64,000 nt of DNA from Methylomagnum ishizawai (GTDB taxonomy: Bacteria > Pseudomonadota > Gammaproteobacteria > Methylococcales > Methylococcaceae). The notes beneath the pieces were generated by a model. That model searched no databases. It saw only the letters and a list, made by a program, of their open reading frames with translations, and was not told the DNA's origin. Positions 34,545 to 43,396 of this stretch are shown piece by piece (positions within the stretch are counted from its first letter, which is position 1; each line of letters begins with the position of its first letter). A program made the translations under genes and the position numbers. The stretch covers positions 4,428,150-4,492,149 of the forward strand of contig NZ_AP019783.1 of NCBI RefSeq assembly GCF_019670005.1, read 5' to 3'.

Positions 34545-36131
34545 TCAAGCCTTCAGGGCTTTGGCCGGGTTGGAGAACACGCAGCCGACCCGCTTGATGT
34601 CGTCCAGGGTCCACAGCTTGTCGCCGCGCACATGGGGCTGGGCGATCAGGGTCTTGCCGTCGCTGCGGACGCCCCACAGCTCGGCGATGACCTCGGACAG
34701 CTCGCGGCCTTCGTACTGCTCGAAGATGTTCTGGCACTCATAGCGCTCCGGCTCGGCCAGCCACATGCGCTCGCCCCATTGGTCGGCGTGGGTGTGGAGC
34801 TGGCCGTTGTACTCGTGGACGCGCAGACTGGTGGCGTGCTTGGCCAGGGACGGGCAGAACGGCACTTGCGAAGTGCGGTCGATGTAGATGGGATGGTTGT
34901 TCTCGATGAACCATTGCAGCGGGATGAAGCCGGAGGACGGGTCTTCGCAGCCGCGGGCGCGCCATTCCTCGTAGATCTTGCCGTAGTGGTCGTACCAGCC
35001 GGGGTAGTTGGCTTCGTACCATTCCATTTCCTCCTGGTCCGGCAGGGCCAGGCGGAAGAAGCCGGTCGGCCACAGCGCGTAGGCCAGGAGGTACAGGTCG
35101 TGGTGCGCCCAATAAGCGTCCTGCTTGGCGTCCTTCAGGCTGCGCGGGGATTCCACGCCGTACTTGCCCAGGCGGCCGATCCAGATGCCGCCCCAGTCTT
35201 CGTACACCCAGCGGTTCCAGGTCTTGACCCAGGGCTCGACCTTGAACTTGGAGCCGTACTCGAACAACATGCCCAGCACCGGGGTGAAGTACTTCTGCTG
35301 GGTCCAGAACGCATTGTTCAGGTCGGTGTTCATGTACTTGGCGGAGGCCGGATCGTTGGCGATGGACACCACGGTCTGGTAGCCGTTGGCCATGTGGCGC
35401 AGTTCGTCGGTCTCGATGGAGAGGAACACCGTCGGGGTGATCTCGTCGCCGTTGGCGGCGGCCCATTCGGTCACGGCCACGATCAAGGGATTGGTGAAGC
35501 AGGCTTCGCCGACCAATTGCAGGTTGAGGGAGCATTCCACCGCGTCGCCGGAGATGAAGCCGTCGGAGAACACGCGCTTCATGCCTTTCCACAGCGGGCC
35601 GAGGGTCCGGGTGCGGCGGGCGTCGTTATGGCCAGCCGGGTCTTGGCCGTTCTTGGCGAAGTAGTAGTTGACGTAGGCGCACTGGTGGGTGTGGCGGATT
35701 TCGTCCAGCACCTGGGCCAGGTAGCCGTTCTTCTGCTCGGCGGCCTGGGCCGAGTCCCAGAGCATGCCGGTGGCGGCGATGGCGTTGTATTCACCCACTT
35801 CCAGGAAGTTGGAGACCACCTTCATGGTCTCGTTCCACTTGGGGTGGACGCGGACCGCCGATTGCAGGCGGGTCAGGGCGTCCTGCAAGCTGCCGAATTG
35901 GCGCTCGTCCTTGACGGACTCCATGCGCGCATATTCCTTGGCGATCAGCTTGAACTGTTCCTTGGTCTCGTTCGCCATCTTGTACTTGGTGGCGTACTTG
36001 GTCCTATTATTCTTGAAATCCCAGTTGAAGCTTTGCAGCCAGCGGTGGACTTCTTGGGCGTTGACGCTAGTGGGCGCACGGTTGGCCGCCAGGGCATCGG
36101 TAGCGGCTTTGGTTGCAGCGCTAATAGCCAT
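34545..36131 (-). CDS. mmoX: sMMO hydroxylase alpha subunit (diiron active site)
   Basis: A 528-residue catalytic subunit that hydroxylates methane. Numbering agrees exactly with the M. capsulatus protein: the iron ligands are E114, E144 and H147 (DEIRH), E209, E243 and H246 (DELRH), and C151 lies in the active-site pocket. The start is fixed by an AGGAGAG ribosome site. It is the first gene of the operon; a sigma-54 promoter lies 84 bases upstream of the ATG. Confidence 0.98.
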   Translation of the reverse strand: MAISAATKAATDALAANRAPTSVNAQEVHRWLQSFNWDFKNNRTKYATKYKMANETKEQFKLIAKEYARMESVKDERQFGSLQDALTRLQSAVRVHPKWNETMKVVSNFLEVGEYNAIAATGMLWDSAQAAEQKNGYLAQVLDEIRHTHQCAYVNYYFAKNGQDPAGHNDARRTRTLGPLWKGMKRVFSDGFISGDAVECSLNLQLVGEACFTNPLIVAVTEWAAANGDEITPTVFLSIETDELRHMANGYQTVVSIANDPASAKYMNTDLNNAFWTQQKYFTPVLGMLFEYGSKFKVEPWVKTWNRWVYEDWGGIWIGRLGKYGVESPRSLKDAKQDAYWAHHDLYLLAYALWPTGFFRLALPDQEEMEWYEANYPGWYDHYGKIYEEWRARGCEDPSSGFIPLQWFIENNHPIYIDRTSQVPFCPSLAKHATSLRVHEYNGQLHTHADQWGERMWLAEPERYECQNIFEQYEGRELSEVIAELWGVRSDGKTLIAQPHVRGDKLWTLDDIKRVGCVFSNPAKALKA

Positions 36132-36214
36132 TTGTTGCTCTCCTGAATGAGATGGATGAATGCGGACCGGCTGCGGCGGACCCTTCCGCCCTTTCCGGTC
36201 GCGCACCATCTATA

Positions 36215-36229
36215 ACAAATGGCGTGCCA
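36215..36229 (-). promoter_or_regulatory. Sigma-54 promoter of the sMMO operon
   Basis: On the minus strand TGGCACGCCATTTGT matches the -24/-12 consensus (TGGCAC-N5-TTGC) with correct spacing; only the last base of the -12 element deviates. Predicted transcription starts near 36203, about 70 bases before mmoX. This agrees with the sigma-54 activator MmoR encoded downstream. Confidence 0.85.
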
Positions 36230-36250
36230 GCTTTTTTTATAAAAAAAGCT
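36229..36250. repeat. 22-bp perfect A/T palindrome abutting the -24 element
   Basis: AGC followed by seven T, AT, seven A and GCT, perfectly self-complementary, starts at the base where the -24 element ends. As RNA on either strand it would form a hairpin with a T or A tract; as DNA it is a rigid A-tract. It may be a regulator or IHF-type bending site, or a terminator for upstream transcription. Confidence 0.6.
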
Positions 36251-36300
36251 TATTCAAATCATAGCATTATCTTTAAACCCGGAATTGTGTACGGCTATTC

Positions 36301-36315
36301 GTCCGTTATCAGGAC
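36301..36315 (+). promoter_or_regulatory. Dispersed 15-bp dyad, copy F, between mmoX and mltB
   Basis: GTCCGTTATCAGGAC, flanked by GGCTATTC on the left and AGCC on the right. It lies 72 bases upstream of the sMMO -24 element, where an enhancer site could act, and 156 bases before mltB. The gene-free stretch 36132-36470 contains this, the sigma-54 site and the A/T palindrome. Confidence 0.5.
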
Positions 36316-36470
36316 AGCCGCGCCGGGGCGGGTTGACCGGACCGTCTGGAAACCGCACGGGCGTCGTCCCGGACCGCAAATCCACCCCGGCCTTCCCCGC
36401 CGTGCTGACGCCCTCCCCCTCGCTCGGCTATCCTTGCATCCCATCCCAAGCCAGCCCCGGACCCGCCGCC

Positions 36471-37550
36471 ATGCCCTACCGCCGCACCCTCGTTCCCATC
36501 ACCGCGCTGCTGCTCCACGCCTGCACCGCGCCGCCGCCCAGCCCACCCAGCCCGGCCCGGCCCCAACCCACGCCGCCGCCCGCCACCACGGCCGCGCCCA
36601 TCCCCGAACCCACCATCGCCCTCCCGGAGCCCCCGCCGCCCGCCCAACCCGGCATCACCAACCGCGCCGAGGTCCGCGCCTTCATCGCCGAGATGGCCCG
36701 CAAGCATGGCTTCGCCACGGCGGCACTGGCCAACGCCTTCGAGCGCACCGCCCTCCAACCCGCCATCCTCGACGCCATGGCCAAGCCCTACGAGGCCAAG
36801 CCCTGGTACGACTACCGCAAGCTGTTCCTCACCGACAAGCGCATCCAGGGCGGTCTGGACTTCAAGGCCCAGAACGCGGCGGCGCTGGCCCGCGCCGAAA
36901 GCCGCTACGGGGTGTCCAGGGATATCGTCACCGCCATCATCGGCGTCGAGAGCAGCTATGGCGCGAAACCCGGCAAGTACAAGGTCATCGACGCGCTTTC
37001 CACCCTGGCCTTCGCCTATCCCAAGCGGGCGGGGTTCTTCCGCGGCGAACTGGAGCAATTCCTGCTGCTGTGCCGCGAGGAGGGCATGGATTATCTGGAG
37101 CCGGTCGGTTCCTACGCTGGGGCGATGGGGATGCCGCAATTCATGCCGTCCAGCTACCGCAAACTGGCCGCCGATGGCGACGGCGATGGCAAGCGCGATA
37201 TCTGGAACAACCCCGCCGACGCCATCGCCAGCGTGGCGCGGTATTTCTCGGCCAATGGCTGGCATACCGGCGAACCCATCGCCACCCCGGCCAGGGTCAA
37301 CGGCGGCGCGGCGGGACTCGCCAGCAAGAACCCCAAGTTCTCGCACAACCTGAACGAATGGGTGTCGCTGGGCGCGGAGCCGGTGGACCCGGTCCCCGGC
37401 AATTACAAGGCGGGTTTGGTGACTTTACCGGGGGAAACCGGGCCGGAGTATTGGCTGGCCTTCCATAATTTCGACACGATCATGCGCTACAACCACAGCC
37501 CGCTGTACGCCATGGCGGCCTATGAACTGAGCCGGGCCATCCGCCGGTAG
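36471..37550 (+). CDS. mltB: Lytic murein transglycosylase B (lipoprotein)
   Basis: A 359-residue peptidoglycan lytic enzyme. The N-terminus has a lipobox-like LLLHAC, then a long proline/alanine linker (about 20-62). The catalytic domain shows IGVESSYG with the catalytic glutamate, and SYAGAMGMPQFMPSSYRKLAADGDGDG typical of MltB. The ATG at 36471 is taken because upstream in-frame sequence is not family-like. It begins a plus-strand run of envelope and cofactor genes. Confidence 0.9.
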   Translation: MPYRRTLVPITALLLHACTAPPPSPPSPARPQPTPPPATTAAPIPEPTIALPEPPPPAQPGITNRAEVRAFIAEMARKHGFATAALANAFERTALQPAILDAMAKPYEAKPWYDYRKLFLTDKRIQGGLDFKAQNAAALARAESRYGVSRDIVTAIIGVESSYGAKPGKYKVIDALSTLAFAYPKRAGFFRGELEQFLLLCREEGMDYLEPVGSYAGAMGMPQFMPSSYRKLAADGDGDGKRDIWNNPADAIASVARYFSANGWHTGEPIATPARVNGGAAGLASKNPKFSHNLNEWVSLGAEPVDPVPGNYKAGLVTLPGETGPEYWLAFHNFDTIMRYNHSPLYAMAAYELSRAIRR

Positions 37551-37760
37551 CCCGGAGGGAACGCGGCGGTATCCGGGCCGGCCACGGCGCGGACCCCCGC
37601 CGCCGATCATCAACCCGGTAGGCGGATCGTCGCCACCGGCAAGCCGCAGCATTCACCTCCGCGCAACAATCGCCCACGGCCCCGCGACCACGCCCCAAAG
37701 CCCCGCGTGCTACAATGCCGGGCATTTTCCCCCGATCCCCCCGCACGAAGGCAAAAAGCC

Positions 37761-38927
37761 GTGAAATCAACACCGTTCAGCCTGCTGCTCCTCCTCGCCC
37801 TGCTCGGATTCATCGGCCTCGCCCGTGCCGCCGACCTACCGCCCGCCCCGCCCGTCATTCCGCCGCCACCCGATATCGGGGCCAAGGCTTTCGTCCTGAT
37901 CGACTACAACAGTGGCCGGGTGCTGGCCGAGAGCAACGCCGACCAAAAGCTGGAACCGGCCAGCCTGACCAAGATCATGACCGCCTATGTGGTGTTCCGC
38001 GAACTCGCCAAGGGCAACCTGCACCTCGACGACATGGTCACGGTCAGCGAGAAGGCCTGGCGCACCGAAGGCTCCCGCATGTTCGCCCAGGTCGGGGCCA
38101 GCATCGCGGTGGAAAACCTCTTGAAGGGGATGATCGTGCAATCGGGCAACGACGCCAGCGTGGCCCTGGCCGAGCATGTGGCGGGGGACGAAGCGGTGTT
38201 CGCCCAGATGATGAACCAGAACGCCGAGCGCCTCGGGATGAAGAACACCCATTACAAGAACAGCATGGGCCTCCCCGACCCCGACCATTACGCCTCGGCC
38301 CGCGATCTGGCGATCCTGACCCGCGCCATGATCGCGGAATTCCCCGAGTACTATAAATGGCACTCGATCAAGGAATTCATGTTCAACAACATCAAGCAGA
38401 CCAACCGCAACCGCCTGTTGTGGCGCGATCCCAGCGTGGACGGCGTCAAGACCGGCCACACCCAGGGCGCGGGCTATTGTTTGGTGACTTCGGCGGTGCG
38501 CGACAATATGCGCCTGATCGCGGTGGTGATGGGCACCAAGAGCGACAACGACCGCGCCAACGCCAACCAATCCCTGCTCAACTACGGCTTCCGCTTCTTC
38601 GAAACCCGTGCGCTATACAAGGCCAACGAACCCCTGGGCGAGGCGCGGGTGTGGAAAGGCGCGGAATCCAAGGTCGGTGTCGGCCTCAGCCACGATTTCG
38701 CCGTGACCTTCCCGCGCGGCCAGTACAACAACCTCAAAGCCTCGATGGAGATCGGCACCGACGCCGCCGCCCCGGTCAAACAGGGCGACAAGCTGGGCTC
38801 GGTCAAGGTCGCCTACAACAACGAGATCGTGGGCCAACAGGATTTGGTGGCGCTCAAGGCGGTCGAGGAAGGCGGCATCTTCCGCCGCTTGTTCGACCAA
38901 GTCCTCCTCATGTTCAACAAGAAGTAA
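37761..38927 (+). CDS. dacA: D-alanyl-D-alanine carboxypeptidase (PBP5/6 type)
   Basis: A 388-residue periplasmic serine peptidase that trims pentapeptide side chains. GTG start at 37761 with AAGG upstream, then a signal peptide (PFSLLLLLALLGFIGLARA). The three active-site motifs are present: SLTK (S-x-x-K), SGN and KTGHT. The C-terminal domain and terminal amphipathic helix (FRRLFDQVLLMF) fit PBP5. It lies 11 bases before the D-amino acid aminotransferase gene. Confidence 0.92.
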   Translation: MKSTPFSLLLLLALLGFIGLARAADLPPAPPVIPPPPDIGAKAFVLIDYNSGRVLAESNADQKLEPASLTKIMTAYVVFRELAKGNLHLDDMVTVSEKAWRTEGSRMFAQVGASIAVENLLKGMIVQSGNDASVALAEHVAGDEAVFAQMMNQNAERLGMKNTHYKNSMGLPDPDHYASARDLAILTRAMIAEFPEYYKWHSIKEFMFNNIKQTNRNRLLWRDPSVDGVKTGHTQGAGYCLVTSAVRDNMRLIAVVMGTKSDNDRANANQSLLNYGFRFFETRALYKANEPLGEARVWKGAESKVGVGLSHDFAVTFPRGQYNNLKASMEIGTDAAAPVKQGDKLGSVKVAYNNEIVGQQDLVALKAVEEGGIFRRLFDQVLLMFNKK

Positions 38928-38938
38928 GGAGCCCCGGC

Positions 38939-39787
38939 ATGGCCCTCGTTTACCTCAACGGCGAATACCTGCCCCTCGACCAAGCCAAGGTCCCGGTGCT
39001 GGACCGTGGTTTCCTGTTCGGCGATGGCGTGTACGAAGTGATCCCGGTCTATGGTGGCCGGCCGTTCCGCTTGGAAGAACACCTGCGCCGCCTGGGCCAG
39101 AGCCTCGCGGGCATCCGCATGGCGCAGCCGCTGTCCGACGGCGAATGGGCGGCGATCTTCGAGCGGCTCATCGACGGCCCCGGCGACCAGTACATCTATC
39201 TGCAAGTGACCCGCGGCGTGGCGGACAAGCGCGACCACGCCATCCCGGCCCGGATCCGCCCGACCGTGTTCGCGATGGTTTCGCCCATCGCGCCGATCCC
39301 CTTGGACGGCATCAAGGCCGTGACCCTGGACGATATCCGCTGGCAGTGCTGCCACATCAAGGCCACCACCCTGCTCGCCAACGTGCTGCTGCGCCAGGAC
39401 GCGGTGGACCGGGGCGCCGCCGAGGCCATCCTGGTCCGCGACGGTTTCGCCACCGAGGGCGCGGCCAGCAACCTGTTCATCGTCCAGGATGGCAGTGTCG
39501 TCACCCCGCCCAAGGGCCATGATATCCTGCCGGGCATCACCCGCGACCTGGTGCTGGAACTGGCCCGGCAACACGGCCTGGCGACCCAGGAACGCCGCAT
39601 CCGCCTGGAAGAACTCAAGGCGGCGGCGGAAATCTGGCTGACCAGTTCCACCCGCGAAGTGCTGGCCGTGACCGAACTCGACGGCGCGAAGGTCGGCGAC
39701 GGCCAACCCGGCCCGGTGTGGCGGCGGATACAGGAAATCTATCAGGCATATAAGCAGGGCTTGCGCGAAGGCACCCGCTCCGCCTAG
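38939..39787 (+). CDS. dat: D-amino acid aminotransferase (class IV PLP enzyme)
   Basis: A 282-residue class IV aminotransferase that interconverts D-alanine and D-glutamate or similar. Family text includes YLNGEYLPLDQAKVPVLDRGFLFGDGVYE, the PLP lysine in CCHIKATTLLANVL, and EGAASNLFIV. Gene order dacA-dat-DUF493-lipB is common in gammaproteobacteria and supports the assignment over branched-chain aminotransferase. Confidence 0.88.
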   Translation: MALVYLNGEYLPLDQAKVPVLDRGFLFGDGVYEVIPVYGGRPFRLEEHLRRLGQSLAGIRMAQPLSDGEWAAIFERLIDGPGDQYIYLQVTRGVADKRDHAIPARIRPTVFAMVSPIAPIPLDGIKAVTLDDIRWQCCHIKATTLLANVLLRQDAVDRGAAEAILVRDGFATEGAASNLFIVQDGSVVTPPKGHDILPGITRDLVLELARQHGLATQERRIRLEELKAAAEIWLTSSTREVLAVTELDGAKVGDGQPGPVWRRIQEIYQAYKQGLREGTRSA

Positions 39788-39930
39788 GCCCGGCGGGATC
39801 GGATCCCGCGTCTCCAGCCGCCCCCGCATGGGCACCACCGGGCCGCTACGCGGCGGTCCCGCTCCCACACCGCGAACGCAACCGGCGCTTGCCCGCCGCT
39901 TCCCAAGACGCTCCCAAGCCAGGTGTCCCT

Positions 39931-40194
39931 ATGAGCCACGCATCCCCCCTGCAATTCCCCTGCGAATTCCCCATCAAAGCCTTCGGCCTGGACAGCGGCG
40001 GCTTCACGCAACTCGTGGCCGGAATCGCCCGCCGCCACGCCCCCGACCTGGACGAAACCGCCGTGACCAGCCGCCCCAGCAAGGGCGGCAAATACCTCTC
40101 GGTCACGCTCCTGGTCCAGGCCGAGAGCCAGGACCAACTGGACGCCATCTACCGCGACCTCAGCGCCTGCCCCGAGGTGGTCATGGCGCTCTGA
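39931..40194 (+). CDS. DUF493/YbeD-family protein
   Basis: An 87-residue ACT-like protein. The pattern FPIKAFGLDSGGF, then KGGKYLSVTLLVQAESQDQLDAIYRDLSACPEVVMAL is diagnostic of YbeD. In most relatives it sits directly before lipB and is thought to be linked with lipoate metabolism; here mgtE is inserted between them. The molecular role is not known. Confidence 0.9.
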   Translation: MSHASPLQFPCEFPIKAFGLDSGGFTQLVAGIARRHAPDLDETAVTSRPSKGGKYLSVTLLVQAESQDQLDAIYRDLSACPEVVMAL

Positions 40195-40260
40195 CGGGCG
40201 ACCCCCGCGCCGGGCCAGCGGCCCTTTCCCCTCACGGCAACCCGATGGCTGGATTTCCAC

Positions 40261-41703
40261 ATGGCCGAACCGACCACGACGCCCCCCGACGAACACCTGC
40301 GCCATCTGCTCGGCGAGATCAGCGAACTCCTGGGCAAGCAAAAACTGGAAGAAGCCATCCTGCAACAGCAGGCCATGCCCCATCACGACCTGGTGGAAAC
40401 CCTGCTGCACAAACAACATCAAGTCGCCCTCAAGCACAAGCTGGACGGGCTGCACTCGGCGGATATCGCCTACATCCTCGAAGCCCTGCCGCTGCACGAC
40501 CGGCTGGCGGTGTGGAACCTGGTCGGCTCGGACCAGGACGGGCAAATCCTGCTCGATGTCTCCGACGCCGTGCGCGAGACCTTGATCTCGGACATGGACG
40601 CCAAGGAACTGCTGTCCGCCACCGAGCAGCTCGACACCGACGAAATCGCCGACCTCGCCCCGGACCTGCCGGAAGAGGTGATGCAGGAACTCCTGGAATC
40701 GCTCAACGACCAGGGCCGCCAGCGCCTGCAATCGCTGCTGTCGCACGAGGAGGATACGGTCGCGGCGCTGATGGATTTCGGCATGGTAACCATCCGCGAG
40801 GATGTCACCCTGGGCGTGGTGCTGCGCTATCTGCGCCGCCGCGGCGAATTGCCCGAGCATACCGACAAGCTGTTCGTGGTCGATGAGAACAACGCGCTCA
40901 AGGGCGTGCTGTCGCTCAAGCGCCTCGTGACCCACAGCCCGGACAAGCCGGTGGCCGAGGTCATGGCCAAGGACGTGGTCTATTTCCACCTCGACGACGC
41001 CGCCGACCAAGCCGCCCGCGCCTTCGAGCGCTACGACCTGTTGTCCGCGCCGGTGGTGGACCGGGACCACAAGTTGCAAGGCCGGATCGGCGTGGACGCC
41101 ATCGTCGATTACATCCGCCAAGCCTCGGACGAGGAACGGCTGGCCGAGGCCGGGTTGATGGAGGAGGAGGATATCTTCTCCGGGGTATGGAAAAGCGCCC
41201 GCAACCGCTGGTTCTGGCTGGCGATCAACCTGGTCACGGCCTTCCTCAGCACCCGCGTGATCGGTATGTTCGAGGACACCATCGTGCGGACGGTGGCGCT
41301 GGCGTCGCTGATGCCCATCGTGGCCGGCATCGGCGGCAACACCGGCAACCAGACCAGCATGCTGATCGTGCGTTCGCTGGCCCTGGGACTCATCAATCCC
41401 GGCAATGTCTGGCGGTTGACGCTCAAGGAACTCGGCATCGGCCTCCTCAACGGCACGGTATGGGGTTCGGTGCTGGGCTTGCTGGCCTATGGGCTGTACC
41501 ACGATATCAATCTGGGAATCGTGATGGCGGGGGCGACGCTGTTGAACCTGCTGGTCGCCGCCATCATGGGGCTGGCCGTGCCCTTGGGCCGCCACCGCCT
41601 GGGACTCGACCCGGCGGTCGGCACCAGCGTCCTGTTGACGGCGATGACCGACGGCATGGGCTTCTTCATCTTCCTGGGGCTAGCGACGGTGTTTTTGCCA
41701 TGA
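40261..41703 (+). CDS. mgtE: Magnesium transporter MgtE
   Basis: A 480-residue inner-membrane Mg2+ channel. The cytoplasmic N-domain (helical, residues about 40-150) and CBS pair (about 155-285, with [20 protein letters not shown] and [18 protein letters not shown]) gate a five-helix membrane domain at the C-terminus ([21 protein letters not shown] holds the conserved pore segment). Its stop overlaps the lipB start. Confidence 0.93.
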   Translation: MAEPTTTPPDEHLRHLLGEISELLGKQKLEEAILQQQAMPHHDLVETLLHKQHQVALKHKLDGLHSADIAYILEALPLHDRLAVWNLVGSDQDGQILLDVSDAVRETLISDMDAKELLSATEQLDTDEIADLAPDLPEEVMQELLESLNDQGRQRLQSLLSHEEDTVAALMDFGMVTIREDVTLGVVLRYLRRRGELPEHTDKLFVVDENNALKGVLSLKRLVTHSPDKPVAEVMAKDVVYFHLDDAADQAARAFERYDLLSAPVVDRDHKLQGRIGVDAIVDYIRQASDEERLAEAGLMEEEDIFSGVWKSARNRWFWLAINLVTAFLSTRVIGMFEDTIVRTVALASLMPIVAGIGGNTGNQTSMLIVRSLALGLINPGNVWRLTLKELGIGLLNGTVWGSVLGLLAYGLYHDINLGIVMAGATLLNLLVAAIMGLAVPLGRHRLGLDPAVGTSVLLTAMTDGMGFFIFLGLATVFLP

Positions 41704-42314
41704 GCGGAGGCTTGCTCATCCGTCCGCTCGGACTCAAGGACTACGAAGACACTTGGCGGGCCATGCGCGACTTCACCGAAACCCGCGGCGCGGACACGCC
41801 GGACGAACTCTGGCTGCTGGAACATCCGCCGGTCTATACGCTGGGGATGAACGGCGACCCGGCCCACCTGCTCCGCGCCAGCCCGATTCCCGTGGTCAAG
41901 ACCGACCGCGGCGGACAAATCACCTATCACGGCCCCGGCCAGTTGGTCGCCTATCTGCTGGCCGACCTCAAGCGCAACCACCTGGGCGTGCGCTCCCTGG
42001 TCAGCCTGATGGAAAACGCCGCCATCGGCCTGTTGGCGCAATACGGGCTCAAGGCGATGGCCCGGCCCGACGCGCCCGGCGTCTATGTCGAGGGCAGGAA
42101 AATCGCCTCGGTGGGGCTGCGGATACGGCGGGGATGCAGTTATCACGGCCTGAGCCTGAACGTGGACCTGGACCCCGCGCCGTTCTCGGCCATCAATCCT
42201 TGCGGCTATGCGGGGTTGGAAGTCACCAGCTTGGCGGGACTGGGGATCGGGGCGCGGGTGGCCGATGTGATGGCTCCGTTGGCGGGGGAGATCATACGGC
42301 GGCTCACGCCATAG
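41700..42314 (+). CDS. lipB: Lipoyl(octanoyl) transferase
   Basis: A 204-residue enzyme moving octanoate from acyl carrier protein to lipoyl domains. Visible motifs: [15 protein letters not shown], the [12 protein letters not shown] substrate loop, the catalytic lysine in [10 protein letters not shown] and the catalytic cysteine in [13 protein letters not shown]. The ATG overlaps the mgtE stop (ATGA). It precedes lipA, completing de novo lipoate synthesis. Confidence 0.95.
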   Translation: MSGGLLIRPLGLKDYEDTWRAMRDFTETRGADTPDELWLLEHPPVYTLGMNGDPAHLLRASPIPVVKTDRGGQITYHGPGQLVAYLLADLKRNHLGVRSLVSLMENAAIGLLAQYGLKAMARPDAPGVYVEGRKIASVGLRIRRGCSYHGLSLNVDLDPAPFSAINPCGYAGLEVTSLAGLGIGARVADVMAPLAGEIIRRLTP

Positions 42315-42400
42315 GCCGACAAGCGCTTCATGGTCTGATAGTTCCGCTCCTTATGGAAACGCCTACAATCCTCCCTCAACCCTTTTTCATGCGACCGACC

Positions 42401-43396
42401 ATGACCACCTCCCGAGACCCCTACCGCGCCCCCTCCCGCCTCGACCCCGACAACCACCAGCGCAACGCCGACAAGCTCAAGCGCATCCCCATCCAGGTCG
42501 TCCCGGCGGAAACCCCGCTCAGGAAACCCGACTGGATCCGGGTCCGCCTCGGGAGCGGCGAGAACGTCCAGCGCATCAAGCGCACCCTGCGCGAACGCAA
42601 CCTCCACAGCGTCTGCGAAGAAGCCGCCTGCCCCAACTTGTCGGAATGCTTCGGCCACGGCACCGCCACCTTCATGATCCTGGGCGATATCTGCACCCGG
42701 CGCTGCCCGTTCTGCGACGTGGCCCATGGCCGCCCGCTCGCCCCCGACCCCGCCGAACCCGCCCATCTCGCCGACACCATCGCCGAATTGGGCCTCAAAT
42801 ACGTGGTCGTCACCTCGGTGGACCGCGACGACCTCTTGGACGGCGGCGCGGCCCATTTCGCCGCCTGCATCCGCGCCGTCCGCGGGCGCTCGCCCGCCAC
42901 CCGGATCGAAATCCTGGTACCCGATTTCCGGGGCCGGATCGAACCCGCGCTCGACATCCTCGCCCAAGAACCGCCGGACGTGTTCAACCACAACCTGGAA
43001 ACCGTGCCGCGCCTCTACAAAGCCGCCCGGCCCGGTGCCGATTACCGGGGTTCGCTGGCCTTGCTGGCGCGGTTCAAGCAAAAGCATCCGGGCGTGCCGA
43101 CCAAATCCGGCCTGATGCTGGGCTTAGGGGAAACTTTGGAGGAAATCGAGGAGGTTTTGCGGGATTTGCGCGGACACGGCTGCGATATGCTGACCCTGGG
43201 ACAATACCTGCAACCCAGCGCCGAACACCTGCCGGTGGCGCGGTACGCGACCCCGGAGGAATTCGCGGGCTTGGGGGAACTGGCACGGGGGATGGGATTC
43301 TCGGCGGTGGCGAGCGCCCCGCTGGTGCGTTCGTCCTACCATGCCGATCAACAGGCCGAAGCCTTGGCGCGGGACCGGGCCGGGCCTACTGGTTAG
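42401..43396 (+). CDS. lipA: Lipoyl synthase (radical SAM)
   Basis: A 331-residue radical SAM enzyme inserting two sulfurs into octanoyl chains. The radical SAM cluster is CTRRCPFC, the auxiliary cluster cysteines are in [15 protein letters not shown], and the RSSYHA motif at the end is intact. The start is uncertain: ATGs at 42353, 42389 and 42401 share a frame and none has a clear ribosome site; I chose the one best matching family length. Its last 11 bases overlap the convergent sulfatase gene. Confidence 0.93.
   Translation: MTTSRDPYRAPSRLDPDNHQRNADKLKRIPIQVVPAETPLRKPDWIRVRLGSGENVQRIKRTLRERNLHSVCEEAACPNLSECFGHGTATFMILGDICTRRCPFCDVAHGRPLAPDPAEPAHLADTIAELGLKYVVVTSVDRDDLLDGGAAHFAACIRAVRGRSPATRIEILVPDFRGRIEPALDILAQEPPDVFNHNLETVPRLYKAARPGADYRGSLALLARFKQKHPGVPTKSGLMLGLGETLEEIEEVLRDLRGHGCDMLTLGQYLQPSAEHLPVARYATPEEFAGLGELARGMGFSAVASAPLVRSSYHADQQAEALARDRAGPTG

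Noticed and set aside
34506-36146. A 546-codon plus-strand frame
   Set aside because: Antisense to mmoX, whose active-site residues fix the true strand.
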